64,000 nt of DNA from Dermanyssus gallinae (GCA_003439945.1 QVRM01006816.1:1154501-1218500), one strand, 5' to 3'; numbered from the stretch's first letter, positions 1-11,390 are shown. The notes: generated from the sequence alone by a model not told the origin. Numbers and translations are program-made.

Positions 1-326
1 TGGTCTAAAGGGGTAGTGAGAGCGCTGATCATCGCTGTTTGTTGCCGGTACGATAACTGTTATTGTGGTTATTGATCGAATTTTCCTTGAGCGGTGCTTA
101 TTAAGAATAGATGATAAACAACCATACCGCTGAAAGTCGGTGGTTATGCTACAGCTGGTGCCACCACAGGGACTGCTGGGGAAACTCCACATATTTTGAC
201 GTGACCGGCCCTCGGTGCATTGAGCATTTACCTCATGACGATTCCAAGCCCGAAGAGCCATGACGAAAACTAGCCTTTCGGAATAGAGCGTACAATCTCG
301 AATTAAAAATAGCCTCCTGAAAAATT
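1..326 (+). repeat. SINE-A copy 1, tRNA-derived SINE-like repeat
   Basis: This stretch shares blocks in the same order with 33790-33952 on the plus strand and with the reverse complements of 5215-5475 and 42086-42352. The blocks are a 'gatcgaattttc' segment, 'ttgagcggtgctt', 'agatgataaac', 'ggggaaactc' and 'gattccaagcccg'. It ends in a tail near 304-326 that resembles the reverse complement of the tail at 42086-42106. The other copies carry a B-box-like head, so I infer a tRNA-derived SINE. The 5' head is weak here and may start outside the window. It could instead be a short non-autonomous element of another class. Confidence 0.55.
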
Positions 327-561
327 GAGTTAATTCCACTCGTCGTAACTGCAATATTTCCCCTCTACTAAAATCGCTACTACACCAGAGCGAGTAGCTA
401 ATAACTAGTCATAGCTTAGTTAGTGCATAATATGATGCATTAGCAGTCATGTCGATGTTATAGCAATGGTGGGATGTGTTACAATTCGATCGGTAAGAGC
501 AGTAATGCTAAAACATGTCGTAGTAGTATTTGTTGCTATAATGATGTAACGATAGTCACCA

Positions 562-640
562 TCATCGCAGTAGTAGCAGCAGTAACAACAACAACAGTAG
601 CGGCAACATCAACGACAGCAGCAACAACAGCGACTCAGAC
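562..640. repeat. AGC/AAC trinucleotide-rich tract
   Basis: Imperfect AGC, AAC and AGT triplets. They produce a leucine-rich open frame on the minus strand that I treat as a by-product of the repeat. Confidence 0.7.
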
Positions 641-1089
641 GATATATTAAGAATATTTGAAGCGTAGGCGGAAACGTCGTTACGGGCCTTGTTCGCTTTG
701 CTTCGGAACCTCAGTAACTTGCTTTTTTTGACAGATGGTCTTTCAATTGGTGTATGACGCAAATATCGCCAGCTTTCATACGATAGAGAGTTCTCACACA
801 ATAGAGAATTAGGTGTGCCGGCATTTATGGTTGCAACGAATCCCCCCGCCTACCACCACGATCACAATCGATTCAATAACGATTCGAACGACGTACCTTT
901 GTCACTTCCGCCATCCAGTCCAGATCGTTCGGTGTGATCGAGCGACGTTACTGCTAGGAGTCACCTAGTTTAGCTTATTATTACTACAATAATTATAATT
1001 ATTGTTATTATAAGTCACTTATCCACAAACACAGGACTAACGACAATCGGTGCCTCATCAACTGGCATAATCCTAATGAAGCACGGTTT

Positions 1090-1260
1090 TAAGCACAGAA
1101 AAAAATTTATATATATAGCGTTCCCTCCTGTGGAATATTTCTGAACGCGCTTCTGCAAGTAAGGGGGTGTATATTGACATACGTGCCACATTACTGCGAA
1201 AAGACAACATCTCTTCGAGGCAAGGGAAGTGGCGAAGTTTTGAGGACAAGAGAAGTGGTG
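1090..1260 (-). mobile_element. MITE-like fragment related to the 26568-27250 foldback
   Basis: On the minus strand this segment resembles, block by block, the arms of the foldback at 26568-27250 and the segment at 31425-31650: a run like 'cttctcttgtcctcaaaac', then an 'acttcccttgcctcgaag'-type block, then 'gttgtcttttcgc'. Identity by eye is moderate and termini are not clear. I read it as a third, older member of a short inverted-repeat element family. The rest of 641-1907 holds AT-rich DNA in which I see no gene. Confidence 0.3.
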
Positions 1261-1907
1261 TGCTGTTTAACCAGAATGGTTGGTTGTCCAATTAAGCAGT
1301 GAAGGTACACACAGATTAGCAAAGACTTGACTTATGAAAGCTACAAAGCACCAACAAGACCTCCACCCATATGAAACCCTGAATCCTTCTTACCATGACC
1401 CCCTTAAATGAAACCCTGGATCCCGTACTACATTCGGATGTGTGTGTGGCTTGTAAAGTGTTGTACAAAAAACCATTTTGTACCGAATTAATATTTTTGT
1501 AGTCTTTTAGACAGGTACGCTCAGTACTCTAGTTTTGCGTTTGCAACCTTTTTTTGCATACGACTGTTTCCGAAATTATCAAATACTTAAAATCTGCCAT
1601 CAGGAGTTTCTGAAGTTTCCATATTGAAATAATCACATTTATGTCTACACAATAATTTGTGTTGTCATCGGAATGAATAGGCTGATATCCTTGCAGCACA
1701 ACTTTAATATGTAGTTTTTAAATGCACTTTTAAAATTAAGAAGCATGATGACGTTGTGTTGATGACTAATTGCGGTTGCTTGGCTATATGTTACCCTCCC
1801 TTCCTGAACCCTATGTAACTTTCATATTTTTAAATTAAAATATATTTTATGTTTTTTTTTGGTGGAAGGGCAATATCCTTAACAGTATTAATTTAACTAC
1901 GTTTCAG

Positions 1908-1952
1908 GATAAGGACCGGACCAGACTGAAGCAGCTTATGTCAAAGTTTCAG
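1908..1952 (+). CDS. unidentified gene, internal exon a
   Basis: The acceptor is a T-rich tract ending in TTTCAG at 1902-1907 and the donor is GTTTGT at 1953. The exon is phase 0 to phase 0 and encodes a short basic helix containing 'RTRLKQLMSKFQ'. Confidence 0.5.
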
Positions 1953-3960
1953 GTTTGTACCACTCCTGTTTGGTTTTTGCTTGTTTTAAATTCATTATTC
2001 TTCATTTCGCTATCGGTTTAAGTAAAAAATCTTTTAATGCTAATGCATTTATAGTAAAACTGTCAAGTGGAAAAGTCATTAAGGATGAATTCATGATTCG
2101 TTTGACATGTATGCATAAGTATGAACATGTTGAGATACCTTGCGGCAGCATAATAATTTATAATCGGTGTCACATATTGTCATTTGTCTTTCACATCTGC
2201 CACACGGGCAGTAAAACATTTTGGTAGAACTGTGCATAATAAATATTACCATAATCGATATATATATTAGGGTGGCGTATTTCGCTTGGTGTATGCGGAA
2301 AGCTACCATATTCTTTTTCTACGAAAGTTTTCGGACAACTCTTTTTACGGATGCATTTGGCGTTCGTTTAAATCGATGATACGTGGTCTAACCTAACAAA
2401 AAAAAACAATCGGACTCGTAGTGAGAGGAACACTGTGCGCTTGTCTAACTGAAAATCGCAGGAAACTGGTGACCTCGAGGAAGTTGTGATCCATGTCTTG
2501 GTTGAGGATATTCCCCAAGAGGAGGTTCTCCGACTCTGCGCGAGCCCCGACGAGCAGGAATCAATTAAGGCCGTCTACGGGGAATTGCCGAATATTGCCA
2601 AGTCGATAGGTAAGATCACGTTGATCACTTAGATAACAGCACACTAACGTTGATAGTACAGAGTAATAATAGCATATACATTAAGGAGAGTCATAATAGC
2701 AGCACGGCCAACAGACTCACGAGGAACACGACCCACTACTAAGAGCGCAATAACAGGAGACAGAGATATAAATAACGGACACTGTAAACAATGCACAGTG
2801 ACAGCGAGGCACTTTGCACAGTCTTACCAAAGCGTGTGCTCTTAGTTTGTGGAATGTCGTGTTTTACAGACATAAAATGTTATCAATCAGACATATTTTA
2901 TAAACTATTCATAAACTGGTACTGTACACGAATGAATGAAACACATAGCTTTATTCATGAGTACTTGCGAATACACTCGAAAGCATACAGCCTCTGTACT
3001 GCGGAGGTTGCCCAGGGGCCAGAACATGTCTAAGGTTAAGTCCATTATTAATAAGATAAGAGAATAATACGATTATTAGTTGTAGACTTCTTCTACAGAC
3101 AGGTTCAGAATTTTCTCCTTCTAATTAACCAATTTTGTTAAACAAATCCGTGGTATGATATGTATTTAATAACTTCTCTAGTAATTACTCTGCGACTTAT
3201 GTGTGTTGTTCAGAGTCTAAAGGTTTTCCAGAGAATTTCGGTTATCTATCATCCGAGGCTGTAACAGAGATTATGAAGTATCTCGAAAAAATCTGGAATC
3301 TGCCTGGATTGACTCCTGCCGATATGCCGCAAATCATCGACGAGGCACGAAATGTAAGCAAATATTTGTGATTGTTGATGCTATTTGTATTTTTGTGTTC
3401 ATATTATTTTATAATACATGATTTAACAACATTCTTAATGTATTGTGAGCAGTTGAATACATAGTTACATTACACTACTGCAATATTTATACACTAATAA
3501 CTTAAAGCTGTATTTTTTTACTTCGATTAATTCGAGAATTGATACTTTCCCTCAAAGAAAATCGACGTTTGTTGTAGGGCCAAGTATCCTGCGAAGCGGA
3601 AAGGCTGACCTTGCTCGCGAAATCGCGGATGTTGGTGTTGTCAATAATGCATTTTCCTGGCAATTAGCCTGCTGTTCACGGGAATGTGATCAAATGTAAA
3701 GTCCACTTCCAATAGAGCATTTGTATTGTATTTGTAAAGCAGATTGCTATAGAAGTTTGGCTAACACTGAGTTGCCCGTCTCTGTGCAAACGAGTCTACA
3801 ACATGACTTTGTGTGTTCTTCTCGCGTATTGTGGTATCTGTGATGTATGCCTTTGTGTTTTTTGTTGTTACAGCGGCCATGCCCAGACATATCAGCGGAA
3901 ACTCAGTACCACCTGGAGAATGCTCAACGTCTCCTGGCGGAGTTGACGGAAAACCAATAG
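1908..3960 (+). CDS. 3' part of an unidentified protein-coding gene, four exons
   Basis: Four exons fit together with consistent phase and canonical splice sites: 1908-1952 (15 codons), 2462-2609 (49 codons plus 1 nt), 3214-3353 and 3874-3960, the last ending in TAG at 3958-3960. The joined part encodes about 139 residues, mostly charged and helical, with segments such as 'LEEVVIHVLVEDIPQEEVL', 'SSEAVTEIMKYLEKIWNLPG' and 'YHLENAQRLLAELTENQ'. No signal peptide or membrane segment is visible. The 5' part must lie to the left of the window, or in small exons I could not see. I do not recognise the family. The gene lies about 38 kb upstream of the CCDC148-like gene on the same strand; the phases do not show that they are one gene, and the stop codon argues against it. 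Confidence 0.6.
2462..2609 (+). CDS. unidentified gene, internal exon b
   Basis: The acceptor is AAATCGCAG and the donor is GTAAGA at 2610, a strong match. It starts in phase 0 and leaves one base, which the next exon completes. The product is acidic ('DLEEVVIHVLVEDIPQEEV'). Confidence 0.6.
3214..3353 (+). CDS. unidentified gene, internal exon c
   Basis: The acceptor GTTGTTCAG precedes 3214 and the donor GTAAGC is at 3354. Its first two bases complete the split codon of exon b. It encodes a likely helical segment with 'EIMKYLEKIWNLPGLTP'. Confidence 0.6.
3874..3960 (+). CDS. unidentified gene, terminal exon d
   Basis: The acceptor is a T-rich tract ending in TTACAG at 3868-3873. The exon is in phase 0 after exon c and ends at TAG 3958-3960. 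I see no convincing splice donor before the stop, so I take it as the terminal exon. No clear polyadenylation signal follows closely. Confidence 0.5.
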   Translation, partial: RPCPDISAETQYHLENAQRLLAELTENQ

Positions 3961-4227
3961 CGTTTTGTGCGTTCTCTGCGACAGTACCATCAGCTTTATC
4001 ATCGTTCTCTGTTGAGGGGTGATCAAGCGACGTAAGAGACTAACAGGGTGGGGGGCGCTATGGCTTACGCTATGGCTGATGATTGGACGTTGCGTTTCAA
4101 CGACGGTATCCAACGGCCCTACCGTCTCATTGTGGGATGTTACCCCATATTAGTGCTGATGGTTCGCAGCGGGTAGCGGCAGCAACAACCAAGGCTAATC
4201 AGTCAAAGGGTCCCCGACATCTCTCGT

Positions 4228-4259
<32 letters not shown>

Positions 4260-5214
4260 TAATGTGTGTTAGCAAATTAGTAACAGACTATAGTGACCCA
4301 CTGGCCGTATTGCGAGCGGCGAGACGGGTGGGCGGAGTTGGTGTAGAGGAATCGTGGATCCTTGGCGATCATTATATTCGTACTCAGAGCTGTTATTTAT
4401 TACTGATGACCGCACTTACTAGCGACAATAGTGACTAGTTATCGTAACAGTTTTGTAGTGTCATTAACAGCAGCAGCAGCAGAAGTTGTAGTGATATTGT
4501 TTGGCTTTTTTCGTCGCCTTTGTTTTTTCCTGCGTTTGCCGTTTTGTTCTCTCGACAGACAGACAAACAAACACTGGGCGCAGCGTCGCTGCGCCGTACA
4601 TATCTAGTTAAAGCGGAAGGCCCTTTTAAACCGAACATCATCGATCATCAACGGTCTTCTTGGCAACCCGATACGAGACAGGCGTATGGTGACGTTACAT
4701 GTTTTGCCCGGCTGGAAAATCTGTTCGCGTACGCTTTTCTTCATTCATTTTAAGTATGTTTTTTAATTTACACGGTGGCCTCACGGACGCTACCTCTTCA
4801 AACTACTTGACTGATCATGCGCTTTCTTCGTAACAGCTTGCTTGCTCTGTCTGGCAAAGAGGACAAAAACAGAGACGCAACTATTGCAACTACTTACTAG
4901 CGAGTGCTTAAGTTCAGTTTACCTAAATGAGAAAAAAACATAAAGACAAGTAAACCATAAAGACAACTATAAAACGATAGAATGAAATAAACCAGAACGA
5001 GATCATGTCTTTGAGATGCTGATATTGGTGTGATTCTTGCTACCTAGAAGTAGCAGCAATGGGCTAATAATCTCTTGTATTGCCTTTATTCATGCATGTC
5101 TAAAATAACTTAAATACCCCGGTCTGCATACTGAATCGTCTGGCACGTTCGTATAGTGAAGCACGTTTCTCTGTACAGTGTCATTTTAGAATGTTTTATT
5201 GTCAACTATGTTGT
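3961..5214. other. intergenic region with a (TA)n array
   Basis: The stretch holds a (TA)n array at about 4228-4261 and a short CAG run near 4470-4482. Otherwise I see nothing I can support. Confidence 0.6.
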
Positions 5215-5475
5215 TTTAATTCTAGAATACCATCCGTTCTCTACGGGCTTGGAATCGCCGTGAGGCATAGCTTGAATGCCCCGAGGTCCGGACATATTAA
5301 GATTAGGTCTTCGCAATAGTCCTGGTGGAGACATGACCGCCTAATCTCAGCGGCATGGTTTGCCATCGATTCTTAACCACCCGTATCGCTCAAAGAAAGT
5401 CCGATCAGCAACCGGGATCCAACCAACGACACCCCGGTAGATCACGGACAAGACTAGGGTACTAGCGCACTAGGC
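5215..5475 (-). repeat. SINE-A copy 2
   Basis: The reverse complement starts with 'tagtgcgctagtaccctag' (A-box-like), has 'ggttggatcccgg' (B-box-like), then the family core 'ctttgagcgatacgg', 'tggcaaacca' and 'gattccaagcccgtagag'. It aligns along its whole length with 42086-42352. The A and B boxes and their order support a tRNA-derived SINE. The 3' tail is less conserved than in copy 1 and the 42 kb copy. Confidence 0.6.
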
Positions 5476-5822
5476 CCCTACACTCTATAGATTGGATAGT
5501 GCTAGCTATGTATATTATATGTATATTAAAATTCCGGAGTCATGATTCCTCCATTATCTCGAATTGAGCTGACGATAGACATAGTTTTATCGTCAAACGT
5601 GTATACGTGTGGCTTCTTAGGACAAATTGCGGCACACCTTGGAAGAGATATAAACATATTATTGGCTTTACACTATTGTGATATGTCGTTGATAGCCCTC
5701 TCTGTAATATGGCACGCTCCTCTTCGATGTTAGAGTGACCATAAAGCTTCAGCTCGTCAGCGTGCAATTTGTGAGTAGTGCAACACAGTTATAATATCTA
5801 AAATAAAGACACAAAATAAAAT

Positions 5823-6886
5823 TTATCCAAGAAAGAGGTCCTGAGAGAGCATCCTGAGGTAAACCAAAGGAACAAAAAGCGCATCCACAAAAATAATCAT
5901 TTTCTCTTGCACAAATAGATCTATCTGACAGTTAATGTCCAATTCAATTAACCAAGCGGCAATCTTCACAAAGTTTTCCAATTTGGTTAGACGCATACTG
6001 TGGCTGACTCTATGAATCGCTTTGAAGAAATCAAAATATACACAATCAAGTGATTTCTTGTTATTAATATACATGGCTCAGTCGTGTACCATTTTAATAA
6101 GTTAGGTTACTGTTGCCTTACCTTTGCTAAAACTATGTTGATGTTCGTCTAGTAGATAGTCTAGGATTTGAAATATATAATTCACAAGTTTTTCAAATAT
6201 TATACATGCTATGGATGAATTTGCAACAGGTCAGCCGTTATTTACAGTTGATTTAAGGCATTTTTTGTAAATCAGCGAAAAAATTGAATACAATACCCTC
6301 TTCATATGATCGATTAAAAATAAAATATAATGACTCTAGAATACTCGGTGCTACTTTGCTGTAAAATATAAGAGGAATATTATCTGGTGTCAGACTGCAT
6401 TTCGAGGGCAGATCCTTTATTTTGTTTAAATTATGTCATTTGCAATTATAAGGACAAATAATGTATGATGTTTTGGCGGAGATATACCTGAAGAAATATA
6501 TACAGATTTAAAGATCCCTTGAAAGTAAAATTATGTGGCATACCACTGCTTTTTTGGCACAAACTCTTGGAAAAGTGATTATATATGATGTATGTACAGA
6601 TCAAACATTTGAAATTTTGAAAACATTTGAACACAATATAAAAATAACTTCAGCCAGTGCACTAACTTGGATTCAATTGCCTCGTAGTCACCCTTTCAAA
6701 ATTTAAAGCCACGGCTGTCACTAGCTGTGACATCCGCTTCAAATATAATCTTAAATGTGAGAGCGTCATGATCAGATCTGACTGGCCCTCAGATGATATA
6801 AGGTCATCGACATTGCTAAAGTAAATTAAATTAGGTCTCGAAATCGCAAAGACAGTTTCTTCTATGTTAGAATCTACAATTCTCAA
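5823..6886 (-). pseudogene. decayed LINE, endonuclease end and RT (CR1/jockey-like)
   Basis: Read on the minus strand from 6886 downwards, the order is that of an APE-type LINE ORF2. First comes an endonuclease end ('SSEGQSDLIMTLSHLRL', where SDH is expected) with a linker 'ALNFERVTTR'. Then comes the RT with 'EHQHSFSKGKATVT' (usual form 'QHGFRKGRSTVT'), motif A 'VYFDFFKAIHRVSH' near 6010-6050 (usual 'YLDFSKAFDRVSH') and 'GLPQ' near 5855 (usual 'GLPQGSVLGP'). Several frameshifts and stops interrupt it, the catalytic Asp of the AFD motif is His, and motif C is missing. It is an inactive relic cut off before the end of the RT. CR1 or jockey clade is my inference. Confidence 0.75.
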
Positions 6887-7333
6887 ATTTGACCAGCCTT
6901 TCTTTCACAGACATACAGACATAATCAAACAACTATTATTACCTACCTGCGTATTAAATCAGTAAGTTGACTGGATGACCACGAATATGAGAATTTATCG
7001 CATATATACATACACATCTACTAGAATCATCGTTTGAGTAAATGCCTAACGCCACAGCTCTTCATCATTATCAACATCGCAACGATCCAATGGTCTTTCA
7101 AGGAAGAGTTCTCGCCCTCTCTGTTACATCGTTGTCCAACCAAGTCAGTCGGGCTATCATTATAACAACATTGTTATGCATAATGCTATGATCCTTAGGA
7201 GTGCGTAGAGCACCGTCTTTGTGCACGCGCATGAAATAAATGCAATTTAAAGATTAGTCCATGGAGGAAAAGAGATTAGTTGTAATGGAGACTGTATCAG
7301 TATCATTCAACGCGGTGTGTCCAGGACGGCAAT

Positions 7334-8140
7334 TTAATCTAGATGGTTTAAAACGGAACTGAGATGATAGGATGTGGAAGTGCCGGTGGCAGAGGTGGAG
7401 ACCGGGAGCAGATGATGAGGAGGACATTGATTGCGGTGGCACTGAGTGCAGCAGTTGGCATTCCGTTGGTTGGCAGCCTTATAACACTGCGGTTGCGTTA
7501 CTGTTAATAAGCGCTGCAGAAGCGGCAGCCGAAACCCGTAGATGAAAGCAGACGTAGATGAGTTAATTACTTGAGACCCGTATCTTGAATTACTCCAATG
7601 TTTTTCCTCCTTGATGACCCTTAATTTTCCGTGGACGTTTTTCACCTGGCCTATCCTGTATGTAGTTTCTTTTACCGTCTGTTCCATATCTTGCTCCCTG
7701 CTATGCTCATGCGCCACCGCACTCTGGCAGCATCCACATAAGGTCTCTTCCGGTACCTTCTCCCTGGCCATCCTAGGTATTTAGTCCGTATCCAGCCTCT
7801 TCTATAATCACCTCTAGCCTCCGCTTAAGCGTATTGTGTTCTCCTCGCAGAGTTCTATACTTCGCTGTGAGGTCTTCTAAGTCTTTGCCGTTTCGGCTCG
7901 AGTATCCCACCGAGCCCTCCCCGCCGCCTCAGTAGTGACTCTGATGAGGTCAACGATCCTGGGAAGTTTCTACGCGAGTTGTTTTAACATATATCAGTCT
8001 TCTGTATTGTCGCATCGCCTGGATCGTCTCTTGGAAGTTCTGCTCCTTTACGGTTTCCATGTCTCTAGTACTCCTTTCCTCTACCTCCTTTCTCTCCGCT
8101 GAGTTCACCACTTGCCGCTTACACTTGTCTTTCTGGCTCT
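7334..8140 (-). pseudogene. decayed coiled-coil coding fragment, possibly a retroelement ORF1
   Basis: On the minus strand, open segments in different frames encode highly charged helical stretches: 'AERKEVEERSTRDMETVKEQ' (near 8040-8110), then 'DLEDLTAKYRTLRGEHNTLK' (near 7810-7880), then a frame at 7334-7771 with 'CGCCQSAVAHEH' and more charged sequence. This looks like an old coiled-coil ORF broken by frameshifts. A LINE ORF1, a retroelement gag tail or a host coiled-coil pseudogene are all possible. I do not recognise a specific family. Confidence 0.35.
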
Positions 8141-8179
8141 AGAAGCCCGCCTGCGTTTTAATCTTCTGTCATCGAGCAT

Positions 8180-9845
8180 TTTGTAGACAGGCCGGTATTT
8201 TGCGATATCTTGTTTGTTGTTTTGACTTTGTATTGGCGATTTTGTAAGTTCTGCTAAAAAGATAGACAACCTCTTGCAAAGTAGCAGAACATTTTCGTCT
8301 GGTACAGATTTGCCGTTTGATTTCAGGTCGAAGAATATTAAAATAATCGACTATTTCGAAACCTCTAGTCACGGACGTCGGGATACAGTTGAGGTACCTG
8401 TAATGCTACTTGCACAGCGACCAAATAAAGGCAATATGATTGTGAATAAATTGATGCCCTCAACTGCACGTTGGCATAGCCAAAAAATGCTGCCCCATTA
8501 TACTGTATGAAACCTTATCAAAGGAAATACCTGAGCTCTTGCTTGAAAGTCTGCAAAGTTTGGGATGGAAGGGCACGCACTAGTCAGCACGTGTACATAA
8601 GGTACATAGTACATGGCTTTTATCACTTGATAGGTTCGACCCAAGGAGTAGACCAAAGTAACGATCAATGTCGTTGTCGGTTCTGCTCGCAGATATGCGC
8701 TGAATACCACGCAGCAAGCTGCCAGACGCATCGGCGGTCTTTGCACTTTTTCGCTTGATGGGACGGTCGCTAAGGTGTTAAAATTGTATATAATGACGAT
8801 TGCATTGTAATTCTGTACCATCCTAAAATGCAACGTTATTGCAAAAATCTCGTATTTCATGTTATTATGTCATTTTTGCATAGACCTAAGTAAGTGATTG
8901 TCGCAGGCCTACAGGTCTTCTTAACCGTTCTGCGCCCTATATTTGCAGCAAGGAAATTTGTTTATTATAAATGACGGAGGAAACGTGAGTTGCATAAAAA
9001 ACTTCAACGCTTCTGTTCTTTCCAATGCCTAGCAAAACTATAGCGACGCATCCGTGTTCATAGGGCTCAGCTGAATCAATACAATCTAACAACGGAGTGT
9101 AAGGGAGGACGCTGGCGGTAAATTATCTAGGGTTCTAGCATACGGAGCCCATTTATGTAGGATATCTTGAAGTTGCACTTTTTGGTGACTTTTTGACATA
9201 AAATTTGTATTTTTTTAAAGAATAGGCCAGCTTCAAGTCACGACGGATTTTTGTACAGAGTTATATAAATTAATGTGTCGATATCCTAGGCACTCCGATA
9301 GACGCACACCGAAATTCTTACGATAAAACGTTATGCTCTGGTGCAACTGAAGACCGCTTAAATGCCATGCTTTTCCTAAAACACTCTCTGCTTCTAGAAA
9401 AGCATAGCCTGAGCATCTAGGGTCATCGGTACGCGAAGTTCCTCACCTCGTTTGAAAATGCAAATACAATGCACGGAGAAGTCTGCCCCTAATGAAAGGA
9501 GTCCTAGGTATTAGAAAGGAAATTGTAGATGCAGGGCGATATTTCATAATTTTAGGCTATTCACCCAATCCTTGGTATCAAACAGGATCGATAAAGATAT
9601 TCGTGACAGCTCTTATGAAGCCAATATAGCAGCTAGGGTAACACTAAATCCCACCCTTCTAAAATAGCGTTGGGATCAGTGGAAATAAGCACAATTCGGG
9701 GTTAGCCCCACGCGATGCGTTTAGCGGAAAAAACCTTTTAGCCACACTTAATAATAATAAGAAGATTACGAATTATTATTACTAACGTAGAGAGCAAAAC
9801 ATAGCAAAGAATCGTAGACTTACATCGTATCATGTAGAATAGAGT
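8180..9845. other. region without recognised genes
   Basis: I see no supported gene, transposon end or RNA gene here. The open frames present are short and overlap on both strands with no family motif. Confidence 0.5.
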
Positions 9846-10031
9846 TTGGATGCTGTAGGAACGACACCGCTGTCGCTACGGGCTTCAGCGCCGGTCATTC
9901 TTATTTTACTTGGCGGCGATATTGAAGTAAATCCAGGTCCACCGTATGGTTTAATATTGGTAGCAGTCAACAGAAACAACAGCATCCCCAGCAACAAAGC
10001 GAAGCAACGAAGCCAGCAGCACGCTCTATGA
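9846..10031 (+). pseudogene. LINE 5' fragment with a 2A-like ribosome-skipping motif
   Basis: A 61-codon open frame contains 'VILILLGGDIEVNPGP', with GDIEVNPGP at 9915-9941. This matches the 2A consensus D-x-E-x-N-P-G-P preceded by a hydrophobic leucine-rich stretch. Such motifs are known near the N-terminus of ORFs in some CR1/L2-like and other invertebrate non-LTR retrotransposons, where they cause ribosome skipping between G and P. The frame closes 30 codons later, so it is a truncated or decayed 5' end. No RT or endonuclease follows, because the Tc3-like element starts 87 bp downstream. There is no AUG in the visible frame. A chance match is unlikely given the full NPGP plus D and E. Confidence 0.6.
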
Positions 10032-10094
10032 CACACTACACAGCGAGCGCATCTGATTAAAAGGATATTCCATAAGGAATGGTAAATAAAACTC

Positions 10095-10117
10095 ATATAT
10101 ATATATATATATATATA
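10095..10117. repeat. (AT)n array at the left edge of the Tc3-like element
   Basis: The dinucleotide array abuts the first base of the transposon, consistent with insertion at a TA target within or next to an (AT)n tract. Confidence 0.85.
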
Positions 10118-10382
10118 CAGTCACTGAAAAAAATTTAGGGCCACCCATGTTTGCCACATTTCACGCATTTATTAAAACCGATTGTGTAAAGATCATAATG
10201 ATACATGCTCACAGAGTAACAGCGGATACTTTTATCGACATTTGGAGCATCGGGTTACCTTAAAACACGAGATTTCGACATTTGGCACAGCTACGCTGCG
10301 AAAAATGATAAAGTCACCACCAAGATGCATGTCTTAGCAAGTGAATTGAGTGGAATAACAACGTTTGGGCTCATTTCACGGC
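10118..10382. repeat. left terminal inverted repeat of the Tc3-like element
   Basis: Starts CAGTCACTGAAAAAAA. It pairs with 11443-11708 in reverse orientation over about 265 bp with only scattered differences. Confidence 0.9.
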
Positions 10383-10433
10383 ACCTAACAACTATACTTA
10401 ATATTTAGTGAACTTCCCATTACGTCGGATAAC

Positions 10434-11390
10434 TTAAAAAATGCGGTTTGGTATAGTGTTGAACAAATTTTGGATGACGTCCTGCGAGAGCTCGTCCCAA
10501 GCCTTCACAATTGCTTTTTTTAGTTCTACCTGGTTCGAAAATTGTTTTTCGTCGGTGTAAACCTTTCGGGCGAGCCAGCCCCATACATTCTCGATAATAT
10601 TAAGATCAGGGGAGACTGCAGGCCAGCGTAGGACCTCAATGTGGCGTTGTTCGAACCAGCTTTCGATCAACTTAGCAGTGTGAATCGGGGCATTATCGTG
10701 TTGAAAAACAAAGTCGGGTCCTCCCATCAGCTCAAAATGTGCAGATTGCTCTTCTAGTAGATCCCTATAGCGCGTCGAATTAACACAACCGTCTAAAAAC
10801 ACAATCGGCGACCTTGTATAATACCCGACAGCGGCCCAGATCATCACCGAACCGCCATCTGAGTGCCGTTTTGACAAAAATCGTTCTTCCTTGCGCACAT
10901 CGTGGAAATAATAGTTAAATCCATCCGGTCCATCACAATTGAACTTTTTTTCATTCGAAAAGAGCACTCGGTGCCATTGAGTGGTCCATGACATCGTAAC
11001 CTGGGCAAAGTCGAGACGAGCTTTCTGATGCTCAGCGGTCAATCGTGGTTTTCTCTTAAGTTTTTTCCTCGTGAGCCAAAGTGTCTTCCTGAGGAGGTTT
11101 TGCACATTTCGCACGTTCGTTTGCACACCGGCCGCCGCCGCAATTGCCTTTGCCGAGAGCGCAGAGTTCGAGGCTATCTTCAAAATTGCGCGCTTGTTTC
11201 GTTCCGAAATGGCATTTGGACGCCCCGGACTCTTTTTTACGCTGTATTTTTCACCCAAATTCACGAAGTTGTTCACTACTTGGCGAGAACGCCCCAATCG
11301 ACGGGAAATTTCCCGATTAGAGAGGCCGACATCCTTAAGAGCCTTGATTTGGGTCTTTTCGTCACTCGTGAGACGCCGACCCAAACCCAT
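10434..11390 (-). CDS. Tc1/Tc3-family DD34E transposase, catalytic Asp changed to Asn
   Basis: The 318-residue product is of normal length for the family and has no stops. Residues 7-50 hold a helix-turn-helix DNA-binding region ('SNREISRRLGRSRQVV'), and a second DNA-binding region follows to about residue 120. The DDE domain shows 'VLFSNEKKF' (141-150, first catalytic position N146), 'FQHDNAPIHTAK' with D232, and 'SPDLNIIENVWG' with E267. D232 and E267 are separated by 34 residues, which defines DD34E. Relatives have 'SDEKKF' at the first position, so N146 is a D-to-N change (AAT in place of GAT), which should abolish metal binding and catalysis. The ATG at 11390 gives a family-typical start 'MGLGRRLTSDEK'. 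Cleavage and strand transfer at its inverted repeats would be the ancestral role. Confidence 0.93.
   Translation of the reverse strand: MGLGRRLTSDEKTQIKALKDVGLSNREISRRLGRSRQVVNNFVNLGEKYSVKKSPGRPNAISERNKRAILKIASNSALSAKAIAAAAGVQTNVRNVQNLLRKTLWLTRKKLKRKPRLTAEHQKARLDFAQVTMSWTTQWHRVLFSNEKKFNCDGPDGFNYYFHDVRKEERFLSKRHSDGGSVMIWAAVGYYTRSPIVFLDGCVNSTRYRDLLEEQSAHFELMGGPDFVFQHDNAPIHTAKLIESWFEQRHIEVLRWPAVSPDLNIIENVWGWLARKVYTDEKQFSNQVELKKAIVKAWDELSQDVIQNLFNTIPNRIF

Noticed and set aside
562..801. 79-codon minus frame with a leucine run
   Set aside because: Half of it is an AGC/AAC repeat, and no splice sites or known motif were seen.
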